A DNA stretch of 64,000 nt from an uncultured Bacteroidales bacterium (GTDB lineage: Bacteria > Bacteroidota > Bacteroidia > Bacteroidales > F082): NCBI GenBank assembly GCA_900315175.1, contig OMYA01000006.1:134180-198179 (forward strand), given 5' to 3'. Within the stretch, counting starts at the first letter, position 1. The number at the start of each line of letters is the position of its first letter. Both the position numbers and the translations under genes were made by a program. Positions 32,745 to 41,520 of the stretch are shown in pieces. The notes below the pieces were generated by a model. That model searched no databases, had not been told where the DNA came from, and was given only the letters and a program-made list of their open reading frames with translations.

Positions 32745-35033
32745 ATGAAAAAAATCCTAATTATTGTCCTTATTTTCACGACATTGTTCGCTTACGCCCA
32801 GACTCCGGGCGAGAATTTCGATGTCACGCATTATGAAATTCATTTGAATAACTTCGATTTCACAAATCACACGGTCCAGGCACAGACCATTGTGACGTTG
32901 ACTGCAGTCAATTCAACAAACGCCATAGCCTTGGAGCTTAAATCATTGACCGTCAGCGCAGTGACAGCGACAGGCGCAAATGTCAGCAATTTCTCACAAA
33001 ATGGTGATATTCTGACAATTAACTTGGCATCAGCAATGGCAGCAGGGGCAACAGCATCATTTACAATAACTTACGGTGGCAACACCTTCAACGAGAGCTG
33101 GGGCGGTGTCATGTGGAGCGGCAACTATGTCTGCAACATGGGCGTCGGCTTCGAGTCGATACCGCACAACCTCGGCAAATGCTGGTTCCCATGCGTCGAC
33201 AACTTCACCGACAAAGCCACATACGATGTCTACGTCACCGTGTCGACAGCGATGACTGCCGTTTGCGGCGGCAACCTCGTAAACACCGTCGATAACGGCA
33301 ACGGCACCAAGACAGTGCATTATAATGTGCCTCAGGAAATTGCGACATATCACATCTCGTTTGCTGTCGGCGACTACGTCGAGTGGACCGACACCTACAA
33401 CGGCATCGAACGCGACATCCCGATAACGGTTTATGTCAAGCCGAGCCAAATTAACAACGTGCCAGGCACTTTCGTACATGTTAAAGACATCGCAAGCTTT
33501 TTTGAAAACAGCTTCGGGCCATATCCTTTCAACAGAATCGGATATGTCGTGACCAGCGTTGGCTGCATGGAACATGTGGATAACATCGGCATCACGAGCG
33601 GTGTGGTGACGGGAAATACCTCGCAGGAGGAGTATGTAGCACATGAGCTCTCGCACATGTATTTCGGCAATAAGGTGACCTGCGCCACTGCCGAACAGAT
33701 GTGGCTCAACGAAGGCTTCGCCCAGTTCTGCGGAGTGTTTTACCGTTCAGATGTTTACGGTGAAGACGACTTCCAGCAGGCCATGAGCTCCAAAACCAAC
33801 AACATTACAACCTGGTGCAAGAGCGAAAGCAACTGGATTCCGCTTAACAACGTGCCACAGACCATGACTTACGACAACAGTGCTGTCTACAACCGCGGTG
33901 CCGTCGTCGTCAACACCATGATGCATTACATGGGAAGAGAAACATTTCTGGAAGGCTTGCGCAGCTATCTCAACAGCTACAACTACAGTGCCGCCTCGTC
34001 GGAACAGCTCCGCGACGCACTCACCACAGCCACAGGCATCGACATGAACGGATTCTTCGACACTTACGTGTTCACCGCAGGCATGCCGCATTACGGCGTC
34101 GACCTTCTGAACGTGACATCTAACGGAAACCAGTATGATGCCACAGTCAAAATGACTTACCAGCACTATGGTCCTGAACACGTCGGTCAAAACAACCGCG
34201 TGGAGGTGACATTCGTCGACAACGAAGGCCATCTGCAAACAGAATTGGTCAACTGGGATGGCTCGGAAGAGAACAAGACCGTCACTCTCGACATCAACCC
34301 TATCGCAGCTTTTGCAGACTATTACAACCATTTCCTTGACGCCAAATACGACAACAACCTGACAGCTACCTCACCAGGTAACTTGGGAATAAACCAGCAG
34401 TTGTCAATCACTGTGAACAGCGTCAGCAACTCGGTGATGCTCCGCGGTGAAGAACACTATGTGGCACCCGACAACGACCCTAACATTCCTGGGCTGACAC
34501 TCTCCACCAAGCATTATTGGAATGTTTTGCGACTGGACTTTGGCGATTCTGATGTCTCAGGAAAATTCACCTTCTCCAACGGTGCCAACATGGACGGCGA
34601 CATCATCCACAGTGAAAACGACTCGGCGGTTCTGCTGTATCGTGCCAACATCCACGAGGCTTGGCACACCATCCCATACGCTCAGCAAGGCAACTGGAAA
34701 ATAGGCTTTTTCACAGTGAGCGATCTTCAATCCGGGCAGTACACCATCGGTGTCATCGACAAGACACAGCTCGGTCTTGGAGAAAACAGTTCCGACACAA
34801 AGAAAATGTTGCTCACGCCAAATCCGACAGAAAACCACGTAAAAATCAGTACAAATTACAACAATTCCAAGATATTGATTGTTAACAGCTTAGGGCAATT
34901 GGTCGATTCGTTTACAATTTCTGAAAATGAAACAACCATATCCGTCGAGGATTTTCCGGCAGGTGTTTATTATGTAAATCTTCTTGACGAGAAGAAAAAT
35001 ATCATTTCGACAGAAAAATTGGTCAAGAGATAA
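32745..35033 (+). CDS. secreted M1-family aminopeptidase with T9SS domain
   Basis: 762 aa. Signal peptide MKKILIIVLIFTTLFAYAQ. N-terminal beta-saddle domain (about 25-220), catalytic thermolysin-like domain with VAHELSHMYFGNKVTCATAE (HExxH) and the third ligand glutamate in WLNEGFAQFCGVFYR. The M1 exopeptidase motif GxMEN is replaced by VGCMEHVDNIG, which keeps the M-E pair. The C-terminal tail has MLLTPNPTENHVKIS and FPAGVYYVNLLDEKKNIIST, a T9SS sorting domain. It likely trims N-terminal residues from extracellular peptides. Confidence 0.9.
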   Translation: MKKILIIVLIFTTLFAYAQTPGENFDVTHYEIHLNNFDFTNHTVQAQTIVTLTAVNSTNAIALELKSLTVSAVTATGANVSNFSQNGDILTINLASAMAAGATASFTITYGGNTFNESWGGVMWSGNYVCNMGVGFESIPHNLGKCWFPCVDNFTDKATYDVYVTVSTAMTAVCGGNLVNTVDNGNGTKTVHYNVPQEIATYHISFAVGDYVEWTDTYNGIERDIPITVYVKPSQINNVPGTFVHVKDIASFFENSFGPYPFNRIGYVVTSVGCMEHVDNIGITSGVVTGNTSQEEYVAHELSHMYFGNKVTCATAEQMWLNEGFAQFCGVFYRSDVYGEDDFQQAMSSKTNNITTWCKSESNWIPLNNVPQTMTYDNSAVYNRGAVVVNTMMHYMGRETFLEGLRSYLNSYNYSAASSEQLRDALTTATGIDMNGFFDTYVFTAGMPHYGVDLLNVTSNGNQYDATVKMTYQHYGPEHVGQNNRVEVTFVDNEGHLQTELVNWDGSEENKTVTLDINPIAAFADYYNHFLDAKYDNNLTATSPGNLGINQQLSITVNSVSNSVMLRGEEHYVAPDNDPNIPGLTLSTKHYWNVLRLDFGDSDVSGKFTFSNGANMDGDIIHSENDSAVLLYRANIHEAWHTIPYAQQGNWKIGFFTVSDLQSGQYTIGVIDKTQLGLGENSSDTKKMLLTPNPTENHVKISTNYNNSKILIVNSLGQLVDSFTISENETTISVEDFPAGVYYVNLLDEKKNIISTEKLVKR

Positions 35034-35043
35034 GTTTTTTTCG

Positions 35044-35051
35044 TAATTTTG
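35044..35051 (+). promoter_or_regulatory. -7 box TAATTTTG of the methylmalonyl-CoA operon
   Basis: 49 bases before the mce ATG. No other promoter is seen through to the end of the decarboxylase cluster, so mce to the beta subunit is probably one transcript. Confidence 0.55.
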
Positions 35052-35099
35052 CACTCGAATTCGAGTTTATTTTTTATTTATAAATAACGTTATTTTATC

Positions 35100-35516
35100 A
35101 TGAATCCAACTCATATTGAACACATTGGAATTGCTGTCACAAGCTTGGACGAGTCGATTCCTGTTTTCGAGAAAATGCTCGGAACGAAATGCTACGCCAT
35201 CGAAGAAGTTAAAGATCAGAAGGTGAAGACTGCATTCTTTAAAGTCGGTCAGACCAAGATAGAGCTTCTCGAGCCGACATCACCTGAGAGCACCATTGCC
35301 GCTTTCATTGAGAAGAACAACGGCAAGGGCGGTATGCACCACATCGCATTCGCGGTGGAAGGCATTGAGAATCAGTTAGCTGATGCCAAGGCTGCAGGTT
35401 TCCGTCTCATCGACGAGACTCCACGCGGCGGTGCTGAAGGCCTGACAATCGCTTTCCTGCACCCGAAATCAACAGGCGGTGTCCTCACAGAACTTTGCGA
35501 AAATAAAAACAAATAA
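35100..35516 (+). CDS. mce: methylmalonyl-CoA epimerase
   Basis: 138 aa VOC-fold protein. It interconverts (R)- and (S)-methylmalonyl-CoA. Metal ligands are visible as His in THIEHIGIAVTSLD, Glu in KIELLEPTSPES, His in MHHIAFAVEGIENQLADA and the final Glu in GVLTELCENK. Length and order agree with the family. It sits 15 bases before the decarboxylase alpha gene, which uses the (S) epimer, so it links the mutase product to the decarboxylase in the succinate-propionate pathway. Confidence 0.95.
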   Translation: MNPTHIEHIGIAVTSLDESIPVFEKMLGTKCYAIEEVKDQKVKTAFFKVGQTKIELLEPTSPESTIAAFIEKNNGKGGMHHIAFAVEGIENQLADAKAAGFRLIDETPRGGAEGLTIAFLHPKSTGGVLTELCENKNK

Positions 35517-35531
35517 TAAAAATCATAGAAA

Positions 35532-37091
35532 ATGTTAATCGAACAGAAAATTCAGGAATTGTTGGACAAGCGCGCTCTCGCACGTCTCGGTGGCGGTGAG
35601 AAAGGTATCGCTAAACAACATGAAAAGGGAAAGTACACCGCTCGTGAGCGCATCGCCATGTTGCTTGACGAAGGTAGCTTTGAAGAATTCGACATGTTCC
35701 TCACACACCGCACCACAGACTTCGGTCTTGAGAAGCAGGTGTATCTTGGTGACGGCGTCGTGACAGGCTACGGCACCATCGACGGACGTCTCGTTTACGT
35801 GTATTCACAGGACTTCACAGTGCTCGGCGGTTCATTGTCAGAGACCATGTCAAAGAAGATATGCAAGGTGATGGACCAGGCCATGAAGGTCGGTGCTCCT
35901 ATCATCGGCATCAACGACTCTGGCGGTGCCCGTATTCAGGAAGGTTCACGCTCATTGGCAGGTTTCGCTGAGATTTTCCAGCGTAACATCAACGCATCAG
36001 GCGTGGTGCCACAGATCAGCGCTATCTTTGGCCCTTGCGCAGGCGGCGCAGTGTATTCACCGGCATTGACAGACTTCATCCTCATGACCGAGCAGAACAG
36101 CTACATGTTCCTCACAGGTCCTAAGGTAGTGAAGACAGTGACGGGTGAAGACGTCAGCGTTGACCAGCTCGGTGGAGCTTTGGTGCACAACGAGAAATCA
36201 GGTGTGAGCCAGTTCATGGCAAAAACAGAAGAAGAAGGTCTCGCATTGATTCGCGACCTCATCTCATACTTGCCACAGAACAACCTCGAAGAGGCTCCGC
36301 GCATCGAATGCAACGACCCTATTGACCGTAAGGAAGACGCTCTCAACGCCATCATCCCTGACAACCCTAACAAGCCATACGACATGAAGCAGATCATCCA
36401 CGCCATAGTGGATAACGGCGAGTTCCTCGAGGTTGCAAAAGACTTCGCAAAGAACCTCATCGTCGGTTTCGCACGTTTCGACGGCAAACCTGTCGGTATA
36501 GTGGCAAACAACCCTGCTTTCTTGGCTGGTGTTCTCGACATCAACTCATCACGTAAGGGTGCCCGTTTCGTCCGCTTCTGCGACGCCTTCAACATCCCTA
36601 TCGTGACATTGGTCGACGTCCCTGGCTTCTTGCCTGGCACAGTGCAGGAATACGGCGGTGTCATCACCCACGGTGCCAAGATGCTGTTCGCTTACGGCGA
36701 GGCTACAGTGCCAAAGGTCACCATCACAATCCGCAAGTCATACGGCGGCTCGCACCTCGTTATGGGTTGCAAGCAGCTCCGCGCTGACATCAACTACGCA
36801 TGGCCGACAGCAGAAATCGCCGTCATGGGTCCTTCAGGCGCTGTCGAAATCCTCAACGGTAAAGAAATCGCAGGCATCGAAAACGCTGAAGAAAAAACTG
36901 AGTTCATCACCAAGAAAGAAAAGGAATACCGCGACAAGTTCGCAAATCCTTACGACTCAGCGAAATACGGCTACATCGACGATGTCATCGAGCCACGCAA
37001 CACACGTTTCCGCGTCATCAGAGCTCTGCAGGCACTTGAGACAAAGAAAGACGTCAACCCACCTAAGAAACATTGCAATATTCCACTCTAA
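35532..37091 (+). CDS. mmdA: methylmalonyl-CoA decarboxylase alpha subunit (carboxyltransferase)
   Basis: 519 aa. Crotonase-type carboxyltransferase of the MmdA/PCC-beta family: KGKYTARERIAMLLDEGSFE, INDSGGARIQEGSRSLAGFA (N-domain oxyanion glycines), FGPCAGGAVYSPALTDF, VDVPGFLPGTVQEYGGVITH and RKSYGGSHLVMGCKQLRADI. The neighbours OadG-like, biotin carrier and OadB-like subunits make decarboxylation with Na+ export more likely than ATP-dependent propionyl-CoA carboxylation. It would convert (S)-methylmalonyl-CoA to propionyl-CoA and pass the carboxyl to biotin on the gamma subunit. A 4x GAGAATT tandem repeat follows the stop. Confidence 0.94.
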   Translation: MLIEQKIQELLDKRALARLGGGEKGIAKQHEKGKYTARERIAMLLDEGSFEEFDMFLTHRTTDFGLEKQVYLGDGVVTGYGTIDGRLVYVYSQDFTVLGGSLSETMSKKICKVMDQAMKVGAPIIGINDSGGARIQEGSRSLAGFAEIFQRNINASGVVPQISAIFGPCAGGAVYSPALTDFILMTEQNSYMFLTGPKVVKTVTGEDVSVDQLGGALVHNEKSGVSQFMAKTEEEGLALIRDLISYLPQNNLEEAPRIECNDPIDRKEDALNAIIPDNPNKPYDMKQIIHAIVDNGEFLEVAKDFAKNLIVGFARFDGKPVGIVANNPAFLAGVLDINSSRKGARFVRFCDAFNIPIVTLVDVPGFLPGTVQEYGGVITHGAKMLFAYGEATVPKVTITIRKSYGGSHLVMGCKQLRADINYAWPTAEIAVMGPSGAVEILNGKEIAGIENAEEKTEFITKKEKEYRDKFANPYDSAKYGYIDDVIEPRNTRFRVIRALQALETKKDVNPPKKHCNIPL

Positions 37092-37119
37092 GAGAATTGA
37101 GAATTGAGAATTGAGAATT
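37092..37119 (+). repeat. four tandem copies of GAGAATT
   Basis: Exact 7-base unit four times, beginning at the stop codon of mmdA and 21 bases before the next ATG. Copy-number change here would alter only the spacer. Confidence 0.9.
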
Positions 37120-37140
37120 AAATTGAAATTTGAATAGAAT

Positions 37141-37527
37141 ATGAATATGTTAGCAATAATATTATCGGCTGTAAGGGAGCCTATTGCGACTCACGACTGG
37201 GTTGTCACCATTGGTGGTTTTCTCATCGTGATTACGGCATTGGTCGTTCTTTTCTGCATCTTCACGGGGTTCTCGAAGCTCGTCAACCACGACTTCAAGA
37301 AGGCCAAGAAGGAGAAGAAAGCCAATGTGGCTCCGAACACTTCAACAGCAGCGGGCTGGAAGGTCGACGAAGACCTCGCAGTGGTCATCGGACTTGCTCT
37401 GGCATTGTCGAAAGACGTGCACGACGAGGAGTCAGGCCTTGTGACCATCAAGAGAGTCGAGCGCCGCTATTCACCATGGAGCTCGAAGATTTACGGATTA
37501 AATGGTTTAATTAGAAAGAATTACTAA
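37141..37527 (+). CDS. OadG-family delta subunit of the decarboxylase
   Basis: 128 aa. One N-terminal membrane helix (WVVTIGGFLIVITALVVLFC) followed by a charged cytoplasmic part with KKAKKEKKANVAPNTSTAAG and a C-terminal domain ending VERRYSPWSSKIYGLNG. In oxaloacetate and methylmalonyl-CoA decarboxylases this small subunit anchors and assembles the complex. Its position between alpha and the biotin carrier fits. The gene is 3 bases from the carrier gene. Confidence 0.82.
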   Translation: MNMLAIILSAVREPIATHDWVVTIGGFLIVITALVVLFCIFTGFSKLVNHDFKKAKKEKKANVAPNTSTAAGWKVDEDLAVVIGLALALSKDVHDEESGLVTIKRVERRYSPWSSKIYGLNGLIRKNY

Positions 37528-37530
37528 GCA

Positions 37531-37968
37531 ATGAAGAAATTTAAATTCACAGTCAACGGAAAAGAGTACGAAGTCGAGGTGAAGAACTACGAAGGCGAGA
37601 ACGCCGAGGTCATCGTCGACGGCACTCAATACAAAGTAACAGTCCAGCGTGAAGAGGAAGAGGTCCCGACCTTTGTCGCTCCTAAGCGTCAGGCTCCGAA
37701 GCCGGCAGCTGCCCCTAAGCAGGAGGCTGCTCCAGCCACAACGGCACCTGCCGACGGCTACAAGTCATTGGCACCGCTTCCAGGCACCGTCATGCAGATC
37801 TACGTCAACGTGGGCGACGTCGTGAAACGCGGCGACAAACTCATGATGTACGAAGCCATGAAGATGGAAAACAACTTCCTCGCTGAAATTGACGGAACAA
37901 TCAAAGAAATTAAAGTCAGAGTGGGCGACAATATCCTGCAAGGCGCTGTTTTATTTGTAATTGGCTAA
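37531..37968 (+). CDS. biotin carrier (gamma) subunit of methylmalonyl-CoA decarboxylase
   Basis: 145 aa. N-terminal strand domain KFTVNGKEYEVEVKNYEGEN, a flexible Pro/Ala linker (KRQAPKPAAAPKQEAAPATT), then the biotinyl domain LAPLPGTVMQIYVNVGDVVK with the biotinylated lysine in YEAMKMENNFLAEIDG. It shuttles the carboxyl group from the alpha to the membrane beta subunit. The following gene starts 2 bases after the stop. Confidence 0.93.
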   Translation: MKKFKFTVNGKEYEVEVKNYEGENAEVIVDGTQYKVTVQREEEEVPTFVAPKRQAPKPAAAPKQEAAPATTAPADGYKSLAPLPGTVMQIYVNVGDVVKRGDKLMMYEAMKMENNFLAEIDGTIKEIKVRVGDNILQGAVLFVIG

Positions 37969-37970
37969 TT

Positions 37971-39569
37971 ATGAAAAAGAGATTCAACGTTAAAAAGAAA
38001 GCTCTGCTCATTTTCGCGTTGATCGCCATCCTGTTCGTTCTTCACGGCATCATGACATCAAGCCCTGCGATGGCTGAACACGTGTTCAGCGCATCACAGG
38101 ATGTGACTACAGAGCTCGTGGCAAATCCTGACGCCGAACAGTCATTGTCGGCAGGAGAAGCTGTCAGCGAAGGCATGTACTCCTTCTGGCAGTTCACCGG
38201 ATTCCGTAACTGCACACGAGGCAACCTCATCATGATTCTGGTCGCCTTCGTGTTCATCTTCCTCGCAGTCAAATACGACTTCGAGCCTATGTTGCTCATC
38301 CCTATCGGAGTGGGTATCATAGTGGGTAACATCCCATTCATCCAAGACTCGTATACCTATGATTTACAAGGTGCTTTGGCAGCACTCTCGAAGATTGAGA
38401 TTCAAGGCAACTCGACTTTTGACCTCACTGAAGCTCAGAAGTTCTTCGTAGGGTTGTTTGCCGGACAAGGCGAGATGAACTGCCAGCAGGCTCTGGAGCA
38501 CTTCCACAGCATGACACCTGAGCAACTCTCAGCGTTCCTGCCAGCCGGCATGGACCCGACAGCACCTAACACAGCCAAGTTCTTCGACAGCCTCATCAGC
38601 CAGGTGTTCAACATGAACATCCAGACCGGTGTCTATCAGAAAGGCTCAGTGTTGAACTATCTGTATTTCGGTGTGCGTCAGGGTATCTATCCTCCATTGA
38701 TTTTCTTGGGTATCGGTGCTATGACCGACTTCTCATCGTTGATATCACAGCCAAGATTGATGATTTTAGGTGCCGCCGCCCAGCTCGGCGTGTTCATCAC
38801 CTTCATCAGTGCGCGCGCTCTCGGCTTCGACCCACATGAGGCGGCGGCTATCGGTATCATCGGTGGTGCTGACGGTCCTACCGCTATCTTCATCTCGACA
38901 AAGATGGCTCCACACCTCCTCGGTGCAATCGCTATCGCGGCATATTCTTACATGGCCTTGGTGCCTGTCATCCAGCCGCCTATCATGCGTTTGCTCACCA
39001 CCAAGGAAGAGCGTCTCATCAAGATGAGAGAGCCTCGTACAGTGGGTAAGACTGAAAAGGTCATCTTCCCTATCGTCGGTCTGTTGCTCACCACCTTCAT
39101 CAGCCCTTCAGCACTTCCACTTCTGGGTATGCTGTTCTTCGGTAACCTGTTGAAGGAAAGCGGAGTGACCAAACGTCTCGCCAACACTGCAGCCAACCCG
39201 CTCATCGACATCGTGACCATCTTGTTGGGTCTCACCGTCGGTGCTTCCACACAGGCTGACGTGTTCCTGACCACCGACTCACTCATCATCTTCGCATTGG
39301 GTGCCTGCTCATTCGCTGTCGCTACATTCGGTGGCGTGTGCGGCGCCAAGTTGATGAACGTCTTCTGCAAAGAAGGCAACAAGATCAACCCTCTCATCGG
39401 TAACGCTGGCGTGTCGGCAGTGCCTGACGCAGCACGTGTTTCCGAAGTCGAAGGTCAGAAATACGACCCATCGAACCACCTCCTCATGCATGCCATGGCA
39501 CCAAACGTAGCAGGTGTTATCGGCTCGGCAGTGGCAGCTGGTATCCTTATGAGCTTTATAGGTATATAA
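37971..39569 (+). CDS. mmdB: methylmalonyl-CoA/oxaloacetate decarboxylase beta subunit, Na+ pump
   Basis: 532 aa membrane protein. Conserved OadB/MmdB signatures are visible: FLGIGAMTDFSSLISQPRLM, the Asp-containing GFDPHEAAAIGIIGGADGPT AIF region (the D in GGADGPT is the Na+ site known from Klebsiella OadB), and NPLIGNAGVSAVPDAARVSE. It is longer than the usual 370-430 residues because of an N-terminal helix and a 100-residue insertion (about 55-200, QGEMNCQQALEHFHSMTPEQ) also known in Bacteroidetes OadB. Decarboxylation of carboxybiotin here drives Na+ out. Last gene of the operon. Confidence 0.93.
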   Translation: MKKRFNVKKKALLIFALIAILFVLHGIMTSSPAMAEHVFSASQDVTTELVANPDAEQSLSAGEAVSEGMYSFWQFTGFRNCTRGNLIMILVAFVFIFLAVKYDFEPMLLIPIGVGIIVGNIPFIQDSYTYDLQGALAALSKIEIQGNSTFDLTEAQKFFVGLFAGQGEMNCQQALEHFHSMTPEQLSAFLPAGMDPTAPNTAKFFDSLISQVFNMNIQTGVYQKGSVLNYLYFGVRQGIYPPLIFLGIGAMTDFSSLISQPRLMILGAAAQLGVFITFISARALGFDPHEAAAIGIIGGADGPTAIFISTKMAPHLLGAIAIAAYSYMALVPVIQPPIMRLLTTKEERLIKMREPRTVGKTEKVIFPIVGLLLTTFISPSALPLLGMLFFGNLLKESGVTKRLANTAANPLIDIVTILLGLTVGASTQADVFLTTDSLIIFALGACSFAVATFGGVCGAKLMNVFCKEGNKINPLIGNAGVSAVPDAARVSEVEGQKYDPSNHLLMHAMAPNVAGVIGSAVAAGILMSFIGI

Positions 39570-39574
39570 AACGT

Positions 39575-39594
39575 GGACAAGGCATGCCTTGTCC
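39575..39594. repeat. 20-base perfect palindrome (GGACAAGGCA/TGCCTTGTCC)
   Basis: Starts 5 bases after the mmdB stop. With the next one at 39621 it forms a pair of near-identical palindromes, differing by one base per arm. Confidence 0.85.
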
Positions 39595-39620
39595 TTACGG
39601 GATTATAAAACAACCCGTTG

Positions 39621-39640
39621 GGACAACGCATGCGTTGTCC
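39621..39640. repeat. 20-base perfect palindrome (GGACAACGCA/TGCGTTGTCC)
   Basis: The second of the pair; followed by CTTTT, so it may help end the decarboxylase transcript before udk (ATG 39662). Confidence 0.85.
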
Positions 39641-39661
39641 TTTTAATTTAAAAATAAAATC

Positions 39662-40282
39662 ATGTTATTAATCGGTATCGCCGGCGGCTCGGGTTCCGGC
39701 AAGACGACAGTGGTGAAGAAACTGATTGAGGCGCTTCCTGAGGACTCCATCAGCGTGGTGTCGCAGGATGCCTATTACTGGGACAATGGCAGTCTTTCGC
39801 CTGAGGCGAAGAAAGAAATCAACTTCGACCACCCGGACGCCATCGAATGGGATTTGCTGGTGAAGCATCTCGACATGCTGAAGGAAGGCAAAACCATCCC
39901 GATGCCTATCTACACCTACGTGACATGTGCCCGTTCGCAGGAGGTCATCCCTGTGAAGCCGACGGAGGTCGTCATTGTGGAAGGCATCCTCATCATGACT
40001 TGTCCTGAGCTGGTGAAACGGTTAGATATCAGAATATTCGTCGACACCGACGGCGACGACCGCCTGATGCGCATCATCAGACGCGACATCGAAGAACGCG
40101 GCAGGACCGTGTCGGATGTCTTGAGACATTATGAAACCTATGTGAAACCCATGCACAACCAATTCATTGAGCCTACAAAACGTTTGGCAGACATCATCAT
40201 CCCACAAGGGGGCAGCAACCAAGTCGCTATCGACGTGATGGCGAGCAGGATTAGGATGCAGCTGAATCAGATGAAGAGATAG
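39662..40282 (+). CDS. udk: uridine kinase
   Basis: 206 aa. P-loop GIAGGSGSGKTTVVKKLIEA at the N terminus, SVVSQDAYYWDNGSLSPEAK (catalytic Asp), NFDHPDAIEWDLLVKHLDML, IFVDTDGDDRLMRIIRRDIE and ERGRTVSDVLRHYETYVKPM identify Udk. It phosphorylates uridine and cytidine for pyrimidine salvage. Full length, cytoplasmic. The 3' end is followed within 4 bases by an 8-base tandem repeat array. Confidence 0.95.
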   Translation: MLLIGIAGGSGSGKTTVVKKLIEALPEDSISVVSQDAYYWDNGSLSPEAKKEINFDHPDAIEWDLLVKHLDMLKEGKTIPMPIYTYVTCARSQEVIPVKPTEVVIVEGILIMTCPELVKRLDIRIFVDTDGDDRLMRIIRRDIEERGRTVSDVLRHYETYVKPMHNQFIEPTKRLADIIIPQGGSNQVAIDVMASRIRMQLNQMKR

Positions 40283-40285
40283 ATT

Positions 40286-40325
40286 ATTAGCTTAATAGCT
40301 TAATAGTTTAATAGTTTAAAAGTTA
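40286..40325. repeat. 8-base tandem array ATTAGCTT AATAGCTT AATAGTTT AATAGTTT AAAAGTTA
   Basis: Five units in register behind udk. The AATAGCTT unit is the reverse complement of AAGCTATT, the unit at 60657-60720, so the same repeat family is present at two loci in opposite orientation. Confidence 0.8.
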
Positions 40326-40429
40326 GCAGTTGGTGGGGACCTGTTGTTAACTTTTTTTTGTTTTTTATTTCGACAGACTCGCCTTGCGATATCCGAATAA
40401 GGATGATATTCTTTATAAAAAATAGTTTG

Positions 40430-40437
40430 TATCTTTG
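40430..40437 (+). promoter_or_regulatory. -7 box TATCTTTG before the 44-residue peptide gene
   Basis: 25 bases before the ATG at 40463. Confidence 0.55.
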
Positions 40438-40462
40438 CACAAAATTAGCATTAATGCAACCT

Positions 40463-40597
40463 ATGAAAAAATTAAAAACAGTTTTAACTGCGCTATTTGT
40501 TGCATTTTCGCTGTTGCTGAAAGGGGGAGCTTACAAACACGCCACAATGGAGTCAGATTCAATAAAAAAACCATTTCTTGACAAGAACATGTTTTGA
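40463..40597 (+). CDS. small secreted peptide, 44 aa
   Basis: MKKLKTVLTALFVAFSLLLK then GGAYKHATMESDSIKK and PFLDKNMF. It is essentially a signal peptide plus about 22 polar residues. An in-frame ATG 3 codons earlier (40454) is the alternative start. Good promoter upstream. Not recognised. It is the first of two small secreted ORFs leading into the RHS locus, and part of the leader of that locus. Confidence 0.5.
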   Translation: MKKLKTVLTALFVAFSLLLKGGAYKHATMESDSIKKPFLDKNMF

Positions 40598-40602
40598 AAT
40601 AT

Positions 40603-40731
40603 GTTTGGATATTTTAAAAAAAAGTTTGGATAGCCCAAATCACATCTTATTATAAATCAATATATTACAAAATTTTCGCCAACAATTTTTTTGGATGGCA
40701 GTTTGGATTTTGCTTTGTTTGGATACTTTTG
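40603..40731 (+). promoter_or_regulatory. four GTTTGGAT copies ending in a TACTTTTG promoter box
   Basis: GTTTGGAT at 40603, 40624, 40701 and 40717 with a TTTTGGAT variant at 40687. The last copy is directly joined to a TACTTTTG box (40724-40731). Repeated octamers before a promoter suggest an activator or repressor site set for the RHS locus; alternatively it is a decayed repeat. Confidence 0.45.
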
Positions 40732-40794
40732 CCATCGGATTTTCAAAAATGATTTCAAATAATTAAAAGTATTACAAAATGGCAAAAAAACTAT

Positions 40795-40802
40795 TATCTT
40801 TG
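40795..40802 (+). promoter_or_regulatory. -7 box TATCTTTG of the RHS operon
   Basis: 19 bases before the 69-residue secreted ORF, which starts the unbroken series of tightly spaced genes up to the terminator at 50338. Confidence 0.6.
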
Positions 40803-40821
40803 CAAAATAAATTATAATCCT

Positions 40822-41031
40822 ATGAAGAAGCTATTATCGTTATTGACAATTGCTCTTATTGCTTTTGTCATAAAAGTATCACACGCATCTGGTACTGAAA
40901 TTGAGACAACCTCTATTTATACTCCATTTGGAGTTATCGTGTGCATCCCCGAAACTGAAAGTTATGTTGTAACATCTGCTATGCAAGATAAGGGTGAATA
41001 TTGTATGGAATTTGAAAAGGAAATAATATAA
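40822..41031 (+). CDS. small secreted protein, 69 aa
   Basis: Signal peptide MKKLLSLLTIALIAFVIKVS with cleavage after SHA, then SGTEIETTSIYTPFGVIVCI and a mature tail with two cysteines (C in VCIP and YCME). It resembles the Bacteroidetes pattern of a short secreted peptide encoded ahead of an RHS gene, but I do not recognise a family. 12 bases before the next ATG. Confidence 0.55.
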   Translation: MKKLLSLLTIALIAFVIKVSHASGTEIETTSIYTPFGVIVCIPETESYVVTSAMQDKGEYCMEFEKEII

Positions 41032-41043
41032 TTTAGTATAGTT

Positions 41044-41520
41044 ATGAAAAAATCTGTATTCCTACTCTGTTTGTCATTATACTTGATGCCTGCAGTTAGT
41101 ATTAAAGCTCAAATTAATCCATTTATTGTTTTCAATTATGATCATAATGGTAATCGAACATCTATGTATTATATATTTACGCGAGTTGATGAAAATGATC
41201 TCCCCAAGGATACAACTGCTTTTTATAGAAATATCTTATCAGATGAATTATCGCCAAATGACATTTCTGACGGATATAATATGAACTTGTCAATATATCC
41301 AAATCCAACCACTGGCCATTTAGTGTTGGCATCTGACACTGACAGCAGTAACCAGGTCATAATAGCGAAATTAATCTCTGCTCAAGGGAACTTAATTGAG
41401 GAAAGAAGGCTTGTTTCCAACCACACGGAATTTGATTTAACACAAGCACCAGCTGGTGTTTACTTCTTGTATATCGAGCGCATTGGTGAAAAACAATTAT
41501 GGAAAATTATAAAACAATGA
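41044..41520 (+). CDS. T9SS-domain protein with one YD motif, coupled to the RHS gene
   Basis: 158 aa. Signal peptide KKSVFLLCLSLYLMPAVSIK. The short mature part has FNYDHNGNRTSMYYIF, a single YD-repeat unit of the RHS type, and the rest (LSIYPNPTTGHLVLASDTDS, LTQAPAGVYFLYIERIGEKQ) is a T9SS type A sorting domain. It therefore looks like a T9SS passenger that carries one RHS-like repeat. The TGA stop overlaps the ATG of the giant RHS gene (ATGA), so they are translated together. A role as an adaptor for RHS export is an inference. Confidence 0.75.
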   Translation: MKKSVFLLCLSLYLMPAVSIKAQINPFIVFNYDHNGNRTSMYYIFTRVDENDLPKDTTAFYRNILSDELSPNDISDGYNMNLSIYPNPTTGHLVLASDTDSSNQVIIAKLISAQGNLIEERRLVSNHTEFDLTQAPAGVYFLYIERIGEKQLWKIIKQ

